Source of the DNA: Halobacteriales archaeon QH_10_70_21
GTDB lineage: Archaea; Halobacteriota; Halobacteria; Halobacteriales; Haloarculaceae
NCBI GenBank assembly: GCA_003021325.1
Contig: PXQM01000030.1
Span: forward strand, 1 to 6,190
Direction of reading: 5' to 3'
DNA length: 6,190 nucleotides
Position numbers and translations under genes: made by a program. This document shows positions 1 through 6,190 of this stretch, one piece after another; position 1 is the first letter of the stretch; every line of letters starts with the position of its first letter. Under the pieces are notes generated by a model. The model saw nothing but the letters and a program-made list of their open reading frames with translations. It searched no databases and was not told the DNA's origin.

Positions 1-543
1 GGCGAGCGCGGCCTCGCCGTCGAGGCGCTCGACGCCCCCGTCGTCGCGCTCCAGGTCGGCCTCGCCCTCGCCGACGAGCACGAGCGCCAGGTGCGCCAGC
101 GGCGCGAGGTCGCCGCTGGCGCCGAGGCTGCCGCGGGACGGGACGACCGGGTGGACGCCAGCGTTCAGCAGCGCGACCAGGTGGTCGACGACGGCCTCCC
201 GAACGCCGGAGTACCCCTTCGCCAGCGCGTTGACCCGCGTGACCATCGTCGCCCGGACGAGTTCGCGGGGGAGGTCGTCGCCGCCGCCCGCCGCGTGGCT
301 CCGCAGGAGGTTCGTCTGCAGGTCTCGGACGCGGTCGGCCGGAATCCGCGTGTCCACCAGCTCGCCGAAGCCCGTGTTGAGCCCGTAGACCGGCTCGCCG
401 GCCGCAGTCACGTCCTCGACGCGCTCGCGGGCCGCCCGCACCCGCTCGCGGGCCCCGTCGGCCACGGTCACGGTCGCGTCCCTGCGGGCGACGGCGACCG
501 TCTCCGCGACGGTCAGCGACTTGCCGTCGAGCGTGACGGTCAC
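1..543 (-). CDS. hutH: Histidine ammonia-lyase, N-terminal 181 residues (cut by window edge)
   Basis: This enzyme removes ammonia from L-histidine to give trans-urocanate, the first step of histidine breakdown in the cytoplasm. The visible part starts at GTG (543-541), which overlaps the hutI stop as GTGA; a G-rich GGGGGTG lies five bases upstream and could act as a ribosome binding site. Residues 53-60 read YGLNTGFG, the conserved loop carrying the catalytic Tyr (Tyr53, the same number as in the Pseudomonas putida enzyme, from memory). Residues 142-144 are Ala-Ser-Gly within GASGDLAPLAH; in this family they cyclise to the electrophilic MIO cofactor. The K-G-Y-S-G segment before it is also typical. 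The C-terminal two thirds lie outside the window, so whether the gene is complete cannot be judged. Phenylalanine ammonia-lyases share the MIO motif, but the hut context makes the histidine enzyme by far the better call. Confidence 0.95.
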   Translation of the reverse strand, partial: MTVTLDGKSLTVAETVAVARRDATVTVADGARERVRAARERVEDVTAAGEPVYGLNTGFGELVDTRIPADRVRDLQTNLLRSHAAGGGDDLPRELVRATMVTRVNALAKGYSGVREAVVDHLVALLNAGVHPVVPSRGSLGASGDLAPLAHLALVLVGEGEADLERDDGGVERLDGEAALA

Positions 544-1776
544 GCGTCCACCCCCGCGTCGTCGGCCGCCGGCCCGGCGACCGGCCGACCGCGCTTGAGC
601 ACCGTCCGGACGACGGTCTCGCCGAACCGGTACGGGATGTGGACGTGGGTCGGCGCGTCGAGGACGAGCAGGTCGCCGGGGGCACCGACCCGGAGGGTCC
701 CGCTCTCGGGGTCCAGCGGCGGGCCGTCGGGGAACGCCGACGGACGACCGGCGCCGAGCGCGAGCGCGCCGCCGCGGGTGCAGGCCCGGACGGACTCCGC
801 CGGCGACAGGCCCATCTCGACGCAAGCCAGCGTCGCGGCGAAGCCCATCCGCGGCGCGAAGCAGTTCGGGTTGAAGTCGGTCGCGACCGCGAGCGGCGCG
901 CCCGCGTCGCGGAACGCGCGGGCGTCGGCGTAGTCGCTGCCGAGCCCGAAGGCGGTCCCGGGCAGCATCACCGGAACGACGCCCGCGTCCCGGAGCGCGA
1001 CCACGTCGTCGCCGTCCGCGTGCAGGAGGTGGTCGGCGCTGACGGCCCCGAGCTCCGCACCCAGTCGCGCGCCGCCGAGGCGGACGAACTCCTCGGCGTG
1101 AATCTTCGGCGCGAGGCCGTGGTCGCGTCCGGCCTCGAGGACGCGGCGTGACGCCTCGACGGAGAAGACGCCCTCCTCGCAGAAGACGTCGCAGAAGGCG
1201 GCGACGCCCTGGTCGGCGACCGCAGGGAGCTGTTCGTCGACCACCTCGTCGACGTAGTCGGCCGTCGACCGGCCCTCGGGCACCGCGTGGGCGCCCATGA
1301 AGGTCGGCACGACGTCGACCGGGTGTGCGTCGTCGGCGCGGTCGACGACCGAGAGCAGCCGGAGCTCGGTCGCGACGTCGAGGCCGTACCCCGACTTCAC
1401 CTCGACGGTCGTCGTCCCGCCGGCGAGCATCGCGTCGAGGTGGTCGAGCAGGCGGGCCAGCAGTGCGTCGTCGTCGGCTGCCCGCGTCGCCCAGACGGTC
1501 CGGAGGATGCCGCCGCCGCCGTCGAGTATCTCCTGGTAGGTGGCGCCGCGCAGCTTCGCGGCGAACTCGTCGGAGCGGTCGCCGGCGAAGACGGCGTGGG
1601 TGTGGCTGTCGACGAACCCCGGGACGACGGCCCGGCCGGGCGTCCTCGCGGACCTCCAGCACCTCGCCGGGAGCGGGCGGGGAGCCGTCGGTGGCCGGCG
1701 CCGGACCGTCGCCGGCCGGGCCGACCACGAGTTCGCCTGCACCGTAGACGACGGCGTCGAGCGTTCCGTCAGCCAT
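540..1776 (-). pseudogene. hutI: Imidazolonepropionase, disrupted by an internal deletion and frameshift
   Basis: HutI is a metal-dependent amidohydrolase that opens 4-imidazolone-5-propionate to N-formimidoyl-L-glutamate. The native start is ATG 1776-1774, overlapping the end of hutG by 8 bases (ATGGCTGA). From it the sequence reads [19 protein letters not shown] and on to VLEVREDA near 1639. The rest, beginning PGRAVVPGFVDSHTHAVFAG, is in another frame from about 1640 down to the TGA at 542-540. The segment that normally links VxEDA to SGRxVxPG in HutI is missing. The catalytic part looks whole: the HTH metal motif (1604-1596), KSGYGLD, FMGAHAVP, KIHAEEF, SADHL and ATDFNPN are all present. 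The N-terminal part has an unusual Pro/Ala/Gly-rich stretch, about residues 27-37. The longer open frame reaching 1868 has an Arg-rich N-terminus that is a hutG shadow and should not be taken as the protein. A sequencing or assembly error is the alternative to a true pseudogene. Confidence 0.85.
1634..1651 (-). other. Deletion/frameshift junction inside hutI
   Basis: On the minus strand GAGGACGCC, the end of the N-terminal reading frame (V-R-E-D-A), is followed directly by CGGCCGGGCCGTCGTC, which makes sense only in another frame (G-R-A-V-V). The remaining gene from ATG to stop is 1237 bases, one more than a multiple of three, so the missing length should be 2 modulo 3. Comparison with the Bacillus subtilis HutI sequence as I remember it suggests about 29-35 absent residues, or roughly 86-107 bases. 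The short GC-rich motif GACGC would be expected at both ends of the lost piece (VREDA and VDA), so a microhomology-driven deletion or an assembly collapse is plausible. Confidence 0.7.
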
Positions 1777-2716
1777 CGGCACCACCGCCGTACCCCGCGA
1801 GGAAGTGTGCGACGGTCCGTGCGGCCGCCGCCGAGGTACGGTTGTCGTCGTCCAGCGGTGGGGCGCACTCGACCACCTCGAAGCCGGCCACGCGGTCGTC
1901 GGCCGCCACCCGGCGGACCAGCTCGAACAGCTCCCGCGTCGTCAGCCCGCCCGGCGTCGGCGCGCTCACGCCCGGCGCCGCCGTCGCGTCCAGCACGTCG
2001 CAGTCCACGCTGACGTAGAGGTGCTCGACGTCGGCGACGGCCGCGGTCGCGTCCTCGAGGGCGCCCTCGAGGTCGCGGCCGACCGTCTCGGCGGTGACTA
2101 TCTCGCCGCCCTGCTCGTCGAGGTAGTCGGCGTAGACCGTCGACGTCTCGTGGTGGCGGACGCCGACGCAGACGTAGGCGTCCAGACCCTCCTCGAGCAG
2201 CTGTCGGTACGGCGTCCCGCTGGTGGGCGTCTCGCGGACCTCGCGGACGTCGAGGTGGGCGTCGAAGTTGACGACGCCGACCCGGCCGCGGTCCAGCAGC
2301 GGCCCGGCGTTGGCGACCGTCAGCGAGTTGTCGCCGCCGAGGAACACCGGCAGGGTGTCGGCCGCGTGGACGTCGGCCGTGACGGCCCGGACCCGCCGCT
2401 GGATGGAGGCGGTGTCGATAGAGGAGACGTCGACGTTGCCGAGGTCGCCGAGCACCGTGCCGTCCACGACGGGGCCGGCGTCGAAGCTGTGCGTCTTGAC
2501 CCCGGCGAGGGCGTTCCGGATACCGCCCGGTCCCTTGGCGGCGCCGTGGCGCCCGATGACGGCCGCGTCGAACGGCTCGCCGACGACGACGACGTCGGCA
2601 TCGACCCCCGTCTCGAGGTCCGGGACGGTGACCCGTTCGACGACGTCGCCGAACGTCTCGTCGTTGGGGTCGCTGGCCGTCGAGTCCCAGGGCCGGGACG
2701 GCGCGAACCGGCTCAT
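1769..2716 (-). CDS. hutG: Formimidoylglutamase (ureohydrolase/arginase superfamily)
   Basis: This 315-residue enzyme is predicted to hydrolyse N-formimidoyl-L-glutamate to L-glutamate and formamide, the last step of the four-gene hut route, using a binuclear manganese centre. Ureohydrolase motifs appear in order: GGDNS at 127-131, NFDAHLD at 150-156 and [14 protein letters not shown] at 236-249, where the Asp/His residues are metal ligands in the family. The [12 protein letters not shown] segment (166-177) is typical of HutG. Residue 130 is Asn where most arginases and agmatinases have the first metal-binding His (GGDHS). From memory, part of the formimidoylglutamase family also has Asn here. 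The ATG overlaps the hutU stop by 4 bases (ATGA), and the stop overlaps the hutI start by 8 bases, so translation is probably coupled. The same fold includes agmatinase, but position and motifs favour HutG. Confidence 0.93.
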   Translation of the reverse strand: MSRFAPSRPWDSTASDPNDETFGDVVERVTVPDLETGVDADVVVVGEPFDAAVIGRHGAAKGPGGIRNALAGVKTHSFDAGPVVDGTVLGDLGNVDVSSIDTASIQRRVRAVTADVHAADTLPVFLGGDNSLTVANAGPLLDRGRVGVVNFDAHLDVREVRETPTSGTPYRQLLEEGLDAYVCVGVRHHETSTVYADYLDEQGGEIVTAETVGRDLEGALEDATAAVADVEHLYVSVDCDVLDATAAPGVSAPTPGGLTTRELFELVRRVAADDRVAGFEVVECAPPLDDDNRTSAAAARTVAHFLAGYGGGADG

Positions 2717-4443
2717 TCGTCCATCGGGACGTGGACGCCCGACTCCCGCGCCTCCTCGAGCGCCGCCTCGTAGCCCGCGTCGGCGTGCCGGACGACGCCC
2801 ATCCCGGGGTCGGTGGTGAACACCCGGCGCGCGGTCTCCTCGGCCCGCTCCGTCCCGTCGAGGACGACGTGGTTGTTCGTGTGCAGGGAGTTGCCGATGC
2901 CGACGCCGCCGCCGTCGTGGACGCTGACGATGTCGGCGCCGGCGGCGCAGTTGACCAGCGCGTTCAGGATGGGCCAGTCGGCGACCGCGTCGGTGCCGTC
3001 CCGCATGGCTTCCGTCTCCCGGTTCGGGCTGGCGACGCTGCCGGCGTCGAGGTGGTCGCGGGTGACGACGACCGGCGCCGAAATCTCGCCCTCGGCGACG
3101 AGGTCGTTGATACGGAGCGCGAACCGGACCCGCTCGGTGAGCCCCTCGTCGTCCGCCCGGTAGCCGAGCCAGCAGACCCGCGAGGGCAGCCCCTGGAACT
3201 GCACCTGCTCCTGGGCGAGGTCTATCCACCGCTGGAGGTCCTCCTTCTCGGGGAACAGCTCGCGGATTACCTCGTCGGTGCGGTGGATGTCTGCGGGGTC
3301 GCCCGACAGCGCCAGCCACCGGAACGGACCCTTGCCGCGGCAGAACTGCGGGCGGATGTACGCCGGGACGAAGCCCGGAAAGTCGAAGGCGGAGTCGTGG
3401 TCGCGGTGGTCGGCGACCTGGCCGCGGATGTTGTTGCCGTACTCGAAGGCGACGGCGCCGCGTTCCTGCAGCTCGAGGATGGCGTCGACGTGCCGCTCCA
3501 TCGTCTCGAGGCTCTCCTCGCGGTACGTCTCGGGGTCGGTCTCGCGGAGCCGGTCGGCCGCCGCGACCGTGTACCCCGACGGGTAGTACCCCTCCATCTC
3601 GTCGTGGGCGCTCGTCTGGTCGGTCACGACGTCGGGGACGAAGTCCCGGTCGAGCATCCCCTCGAGCATGTCGGCGGCGTTGACGCGGACGCCGACGCTG
3701 TAGGGCTCGCCGGCCTCGGCGGCCGCCGTCGCGCGCTCGATGGCCTCGTCGAGGTCGTCGGTCCGTTCCTGGCAGTAGCCCGTCTCGATGCGGCGCTCGA
3801 TGTGCTCCGCGTCGACCTCGGCGGCGATGCAGACGCCGCCGTTCATCGTGACCGCCAGCGGCTGGGCACCGCCCATTCCGCCCAGGCCGCCGGTGACGAC
3901 GATGCGGCTCTCGAGGTCCGGCCCGCCGTACTCCCGGCGGGCCAGCGCCGCCAGCGTCTCGTAGGTGCCCTGGATGATACCCTGCGTCCCGATGTAGGCC
4001 CACGAACCGGCGGTCATCTGGCCGTACATCATCTTGCCCTCGGCCTCGAGTTCGTGGAAGTGCTCCCAGGTGTCCCACCGGCCGACGAGGTTGGAGTTGG
4101 CGATGAGCACCTGCGGTGCGCTCTCGCCGGTCTCGAAGCGCCCCACGGGCTTGCCGGACTGGACCAGCAGCGTCTCCTCGGCGTCCAGCGTCCGGAGCTC
4201 GTCGAGGATGGCCTCGTAGGCGTCCCACGACCGGGCGGCCCGGCCGGTGCCGCCGTAGACGACGAGGTCCTCGGGGGCCTCCGCGACCTCCGGGTCGAGG
4301 TTGTTGTTCAGGAGCCGCAGCGCCGCCTCGGCGCGCCAGTTCTCGCACTCGGTGTCGGTCCCCGTCGGCGCGCCGCGGTAGGCCCGCCACTCCGCGCTCG
4401 GTTCGCCGACGCCGTTCGAAGACCGATGCTGTTGTTCGACCAT
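2713..4443 (-). CDS. hutU: Urocanate hydratase (urocanase)
   Basis: This 576-residue enzyme adds water to urocanate to form 4-imidazolone-5-propionate, using tightly bound NAD+. It is a full-length member (the P. putida protein is about 557 residues). Visible landmarks are [13 protein letters not shown] (63-75), [20 protein letters not shown] (141-160), the glycine-rich NAD-binding [10 protein letters not shown] (185-194), [15 protein letters not shown], and the urocanase signature [10 protein letters not shown], whose Cys424 corresponds to the active-site Cys410 of P. putida. [18 protein letters not shown] and [11 protein letters not shown] complete the C-terminal region. The ATG at 4443-4441 is the only good start; an upstream GGAGG lies just 2 bases away, too close for a normal ribosome binding site, so a leaderless transcript is more likely. 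It is the first gene of the hutUGIH operon. Two residues in a conserved Gly-rich loop differ from bacterial enzymes (see findings). Confidence 0.97.
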   Translation of the reverse strand: MVEQQHRSSNGVGEPSAEWRAYRGAPTGTDTECENWRAEAALRLLNNNLDPEVAEAPEDLVVYGGTGRAARSWDAYEAILDELRTLDAEETLLVQSGKPVGRFETGESAPQVLIANSNLVGRWDTWEHFHELEAEGKMMYGQMTAGSWAYIGTQGIIQGTYETLAALARREYGGPDLESRIVVTGGLGGMGGAQPLAVTMNGGVCIAAEVDAEHIERRIETGYCQERTDDLDEAIERATAAAEAGEPYSVGVRVNAADMLEGMLDRDFVPDVVTDQTSAHDEMEGYYPSGYTVAAADRLRETDPETYREESLETMERHVDAILELQERGAVAFEYGNNIRGQVADHRDHDSAFDFPGFVPAYIRPQFCRGKGPFRWLALSGDPADIHRTDEVIRELFPEKEDLQRWIDLAQEQVQFQGLPSRVCWLGYRADDEGLTERVRFALRINDLVAEGEISAPVVVTRDHLDAGSVASPNRETEAMRDGTDAVADWPILNALVNCAAGADIVSVHDGGGVGIGNSLHTNNHVVLDGTERAEETARRVFTTDPGMGVVRHADAGYEAALEEARESGVHVPMDE

Positions 4444-4467
4444 GGCCTCCGCTACGGACGCGAGCGG

Positions 4468-4477
4468 CGAAACGTTT
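4468..4477 (-). promoter_or_regulatory. Candidate -27 promoter box for hutU
   Basis: On the minus strand GTTTCG is centred about 28 bases before the hutU ATG, the right place for a TATA-type box of a leaderless haloarchaeal transcript. It sits in the 8-base palindrome AAACGTTT (4470-4477). The sequence is a weak match because it contains CG. The alternative is the minus-strand reading of the strong TATATAAA at 4506-4499, which would give a leader of about 35 bases. Confidence 0.35.
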
Positions 4478-4480
4478 GCC

Positions 4481-4494
4481 GCACCACACGGTGC
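4481..4494. promoter_or_regulatory. Inverted repeat GCACC-N4-GGTGC, candidate hut operator
   Basis: A perfect 5-base inverted repeat with spacer ACAC lies between the two divergent starts. It is four bases upstream of the regulator's TATA box (4499) and also upstream of the candidate hutU box. Its core CACCACACGGT (4482-4492) recurs exactly at 6019-6029, in front of the carbon-nitrogen hydrolase gene. That placement fits a binding site for the adjacent HTH-10 regulator, since the family's founder Bat acts through a site just upstream of TATA at the bop promoter. The binding protein is inferred, not shown. Confidence 0.5.
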
Positions 4495-4498
4495 AGGG

Positions 4499-4506
4499 TT
4501 TATATA
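4499..4506 (+). promoter_or_regulatory. TATA box of the HTH-10 regulator gene
   Basis: TTTATATA is the only strong AT-rich block in this GC-rich window. Its centre is 26.5 bases before the A of the ATG at 4529, the spacing expected if transcription starts at the start codon itself, and no ribosome binding site is seen. This supports 4529 as the start. Read on the minus strand (TATATAAA), it could also serve hutU. Confidence 0.75.
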
Positions 4507-4528
4507 GAACGTCGGCACACGTCCCCGC

Positions 4529-5605
4529 ATGCACGAGATGACGTTCCGCCTCGGCGACGCCGGTGGACCGATACCGACGGCCGACCGCGAGGTCCGGGTC
4601 GAGCTGTGGTGCAACGACCACTGCGACCTCGTGCGGGCGGTCGGCCGCGACGCTCCGGCCGTCGTCGCGGACGTCGACGACGCCGCCGGCGTCGCCGACC
4701 GGATGGTCGGCGGCGACGAGCACGTCGTCGTGACCGACGGCTGTCTCGCCGCGCGTCGCCCGGACAACGTCGAGGCGTACGTCGGCGCCCACGGCTGTCT
4801 CCTGCTGCCGCCGCTACGGTACGCCGGCGGCGAGCGCATCTGCCGGGTTCTCGCGCTGGACGCCGGCGGGCTGGCCGACCTCTACCGGGACCTGCTGGAC
4901 GACGGCCACGACGTCACCGTCCGGTCGAAGCGGAGCGTCAACTCGGTCACCGGCGCCGCACCGCTTCTGGACCCCGCCGGGCTGGTGCCCGACTTCACCG
5001 CCCGGCAGCGCGAGGTGTTGCTGACCGCCATCGAGAACGGCTACTACGAGCTGCCGCGGGAGGTGACGACCGCCGAGATCGCGGACCGCGTCGGCATCCA
5101 GCGACGGACGGCCGAGGACCACCTCCGGCGCGCCGAACGGCGGGTCGGTCGCCGGCTTTCGTCGAGCGCGACGGCTTCGGACGGATTGCTGTGGTCGTTT
5201 GTCGGTACAACAGTCCGTATCAGTCCTCGAAGACGCCGACAAGCTCCCGCTGGCGTTCGAGGACGCCGGCCTCGAGGTCGACGACGAGGTCGCGGGCGGC
5301 GGTGTCGAGTTCGGCCCGGATGCCGCCGTCCGGGCGGGCGACCAGCGACCGGCCGGCGTAGTCGGTCACGCGGGCGCCGTCGACGTCGCGGCGGCCGGTC
5401 CGGCCGGCGCCGACGGTCCACCGGACGCCGTCGAGGGCGCGCGCCCGCAGGAGCAGCCGCCAGTTGTCGCTGTGGGTCGCCGGCCACGCGCCGACGACCA
5501 GCAGGGCGTCGACCCGCTTGTCGGTCAGGGTCGCGCTCTCGTCGACGAAGTTCAGGTCGTAGCAGGTCAACAGTCCGGTCCGGCCCAGCGGCGTCTCGAG
5601 GGTGA
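4529..5605 (+). CDS. HTH-10 (bacterio-opsin activator type) transcriptional regulator, probable hut regulator, with missing normal stop
   Basis: This is a DNA-binding regulator divergent from the hut operon, which it probably controls. Residues 1-150 form a family-specific N-terminal domain with LWCNDHCDL (26-34), GCLAARR (71-77), [13 protein letters not shown] (87-99) and ICRVLALD (104-111). Residues 155-206 are the HTH-10 domain: [18 protein letters not shown], then [27 protein letters not shown]. The start is fixed by the TATA box 26.5 bases upstream. Relatives usually end shortly after the last helix, at about 210-220 residues. Here no stop occurs in any plus frame from the HTH to 5359, and this frame first stops at 5603-5605, giving 358 residues whose last ~125 are Arg-rich antisense of the carbon-nitrogen hydrolase. 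The functional protein probably ends near 5160-5220, so either the stop codon has been lost or the sequence has an error. The DNA-binding role is secure; the link to hut is from context only. Confidence 0.8.
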   Translation: MHEMTFRLGDAGGPIPTADREVRVELWCNDHCDLVRAVGRDAPAVVADVDDAAGVADRMVGGDEHVVVTDGCLAARRPDNVEAYVGAHGCLLLPPLRYAGGERICRVLALDAGGLADLYRDLLDDGHDVTVRSKRSVNSVTGAAPLLDPAGLVPDFTARQREVLLTAIENGYYELPREVTTAEIADRVGIQRRTAEDHLRRAERRVGRRLSSSATASDGLLWSFVGTTVRISPRRRRQAPAGVRGRRPRGRRRGRGRRCRVRPGCRRPGGRPATGRRSRSRGRRRRRGGRSGRRRRSTGRRRGRAPAGAAASCRCGSPATRRRPAGRRPACRSGSRSRRRSSGRSRSTVRSGPAASRG

Positions 5606-5987
5606 CCACCGGCTCGCCGGGCTCCAGCAGTTCGCGCTCGCCGGCCCAGAGGTGCCGCTTCCGGTAGACCGTCGTCGGGCCGTCGGCCCGGAGGTACGCT
5701 GCCGCGTTGTAGAGCGCGTCGCCGTCGGCCTCGACGTAGCCGACGAGGGCGTCGGCCCCGGCCGCCTCGGCCGCCTCGCGCAACCGGTCGAGCTCCGGGC
5801 CCCCGCGGGCCAGCGCCGCCGCCTCGACGCGCTCGTCCGGCACGAACCCCGTCAGCGCCCCCTCGGGAAAGCAGGCGACGTCCACGCGGTCCGGGAGGGC
5901 CTCGAGCCGGGATTCGACGGTCTCGAGGTTCGACTCGACGTCCAGGTCCTCGACGGCCATCTGGCAGGCCGCGACGGTCGGTGACAT
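5220..5987 (-). CDS. Carbon-nitrogen hydrolase (nitrilase superfamily)
   Basis: This is a 255-residue cytoplasmic amidase or nitrilase-like hydrolase. The catalytic triad is visible: Glu42 in CFPEGALTGF, Lys110 in VYRKRHLW and Cys142 in [30 protein letters not shown] and [13 protein letters not shown] are further family hallmarks. The length fits single-domain members such as Nit2/omega-amidase-like proteins, and no signal peptide is seen. The chosen ATG (5987-5985) begins MSPTVAACQM, the usual start of the fold, and has a TTTT box 26.5 bases upstream. A GTG at 6026 would add 13 unlikely residues and remove the promoter. The substrate cannot be read from sequence. Its promoter shares an 11-base motif with the hut divergent region, so a role after HutG, such as formamide hydrolysis, is a reasonable but unproven idea. 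Its 3' end is convergent with, and overlapped by, the extended regulator frame. Confidence 0.88.
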   Translation of the reverse strand: MSPTVAACQMAVEDLDVESNLETVESRLEALPDRVDVACFPEGALTGFVPDERVEAAALARGGPELDRLREAAEAAGADALVGYVEADGDALYNAAAYLRADGPTTVYRKRHLWAGERELLEPGEPVVTLETPLGRTGLLTCYDLNFVDESATLTDKRVDALLVVGAWPATHSDNWRLLLRARALDGVRWTVGAGRTGRRDVDGARVTDYAGRSLVARPDGGIRAELDTAARDLVVDLEAGVLERQRELVGVFED

Positions 5988-6010
5988 ATCCGTGGCTACG
6001 GCGGCCGGGA

Positions 6011-6016
6011 CAAAAG
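6011..6016 (-). promoter_or_regulatory. Candidate -27 promoter box of the carbon-nitrogen hydrolase gene
   Basis: On the minus strand GCTTTTGT places TTTT (6015-6012) with its centre 26.5 bases before the ATG at 5987. That spacing is identical to the one seen for the regulator gene. It supports a leaderless transcript and the shorter start. The box is short and only moderately TATA-like. Confidence 0.5.
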
Positions 6017-6018
6017 CC

Positions 6019-6029
6019 CACCACACGGT
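6019..6029. promoter_or_regulatory. Second copy of CACCACACGGT, candidate shared operator
   Basis: This is an exact 11-base copy of the core of the inverted repeat at 4481-4494. It lies three bases upstream of the TTTT box of the carbon-nitrogen hydrolase gene, which mirrors its place next to the regulator's TATA box. The outer bases are not palindromic here; only ACC-N4-GGT is kept. No other exact copy was noticed in the window by eye. Confidence 0.45.
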
Positions 6030-6044
6030 TCACGCCCGATCGGC

Positions 6045-6060
6045 GGTCGGTGGGCCGACC
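6045..6060. repeat. Perfect 6-base stem with 4-base loop
   Basis: GGTCGG and CCGACC flank a TGGG loop, ten bases after the stop of the minus-strand gene ending at 6070. It could form an RNA hairpin at that gene's 3' end. No T-run follows on the minus strand, so it is not a convincing terminator. In DNA this GC-rich a short stem can arise by chance. Confidence 0.3.
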
Positions 6061-6069
6061 CGCGCGTCC

Positions 6070-6190
6070 TCACCGGACCGCAGTCAGGAGGAACGTCTCG
6101 CGTCGCGACTCCGCCCGCCGGACCGTGAACCCGGCCGCGTCGACGGCGGCACCGGCCGTCCAGACGTCGAACCGCTCGGCGAGCGGCGGG
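6070..6190 (-). CDS. C-terminal 39 residues of an unidentified gene, possibly a methyltransferase
   Basis: The frame is open from the window edge to TGA at 6072-6070. The visible tail reads PPLAERFDVWTAGAAVDAAG and then a segment ending ETFLLTAVR. An Ala/Gly-rich helix, then G-F-T-V-R-R-A-E and a final hydrophobic strand before a basic end, resembles the last strands of class I SAM-dependent methyltransferases, but no catalytic motif is in view. It lies on the same strand as the carbon-nitrogen hydrolase and 82 bases upstream of it, a gap that holds that gene's own candidate promoter, so the two are probably separate transcripts. The protein identity is a guess; that the frame is coding is more secure. 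Confidence 0.5.
   Translation of the reverse strand, partial: PPLAERFDVWTAGAAVDAAGFTVRRAESRRETFLLTAVR

Noticed and set aside
540..1868. A 442-codon frame that could be taken as an intact HutI
   Set aside because: Its first ~77 residues are Arg/Pro/Ser-rich and unrelated to HutI, while the true HutI N-terminus is plainly readable in another frame from 1776.
4444..4450. GGAGG just before hutU as a ribosome binding site
   Set aside because: It ends only 2 bases before the ATG, too close for normal pairing.
1769..4792. A 1007-codon minus-strand frame that could suggest an extended HutG
   Set aside because: Only the last 315 residues are HutG-like. The Arg/Gly-rich upstream part is hutU read in another frame, and ATGA coupling at 2716 marks the true start.
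2731..5361. An 876-codon plus-strand open frame running antisense to hutU
   Set aside because: It mirrors the codon structure of hutU, has no recognisable domain, and GC-rich DNA has few stops. It is a shadow frame.
5199..5984. A 261-codon plus-strand frame opposite the carbon-nitrogen hydrolase
   Set aside because: It is the antisense of the hydrolase codons; the minus frame carries the full Glu-Lys-Cys triad and a promoter box.
6036..6043. Palindrome CCGATCGG in the gap before the last gene
   Set aside because: Eight-base palindromes of this kind are frequent in such GC-rich DNA and it has no partner or useful position.
1..6190. Search for CRISPR arrays, tRNA or rRNA genes, insertion sequences or prophage parts
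   Set aside because: No repeat arrays, transposase motifs, terminal inverted repeats or RNA gene signatures were seen. The window is core metabolic DNA.

Overview
The window looks like part of a haloarchaeal chromosome. Base composition is very GC-rich, the predicted proteins are acidic (Asp/Glu-rich), neighbouring genes overlap by a few bases, and AT-rich boxes lie 26-28 bases before start codons, as expected for leaderless archaeal transcripts. The regulator carries the HTH-10 (Bat-type) domain typical of Halobacteria. I cannot name the genus.

Positions 1-4443, minus strand, hold a histidine-utilisation operon in the order hutU (urocanase), hutG (formimidoylglutamase), hutI (imidazolonepropionase) and hutH (histidine ammonia-lyase, cut by the window edge). 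The genes are packed with 4-8 base overlaps. Together they would convert histidine to urocanate, imidazolonepropionate, N-formimidoylglutamate, and finally glutamate plus formamide. hutI is broken in this sequence: its first ~45 codons and its remaining ~366 codons are in different frames, and roughly 29-35 conserved residues between them are absent. Either histidine breakdown is interrupted in this strain or the sequence is wrong at that point.

Positions 4444-4528 form an 85-base divergent promoter region between hutU and a plus-strand HTH-10 regulator (4529 onward), probably the local hut regulator. The region holds a clear TATA box for the regulator and an inverted repeat, GCACC-N4-GGTGC. 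The regulator frame has no stop where its HTH domain ends and stays open 385 bases into the antisense of the next gene.

Positions 5220-5987, minus strand, encode a carbon-nitrogen (nitrilase-superfamily) hydrolase with an intact Glu-Lys-Cys triad. The 11-base core of the hut inverted repeat, CACCACACGGT, recurs exactly just upstream of its -27 promoter box. I infer that this hydrolase belongs to the hut regulon, and one possible job is hydrolysing the formamide released by HutG. A small hairpin and the last 39 codons of another minus-strand gene, possibly a methyltransferase, fill the rest of the window.
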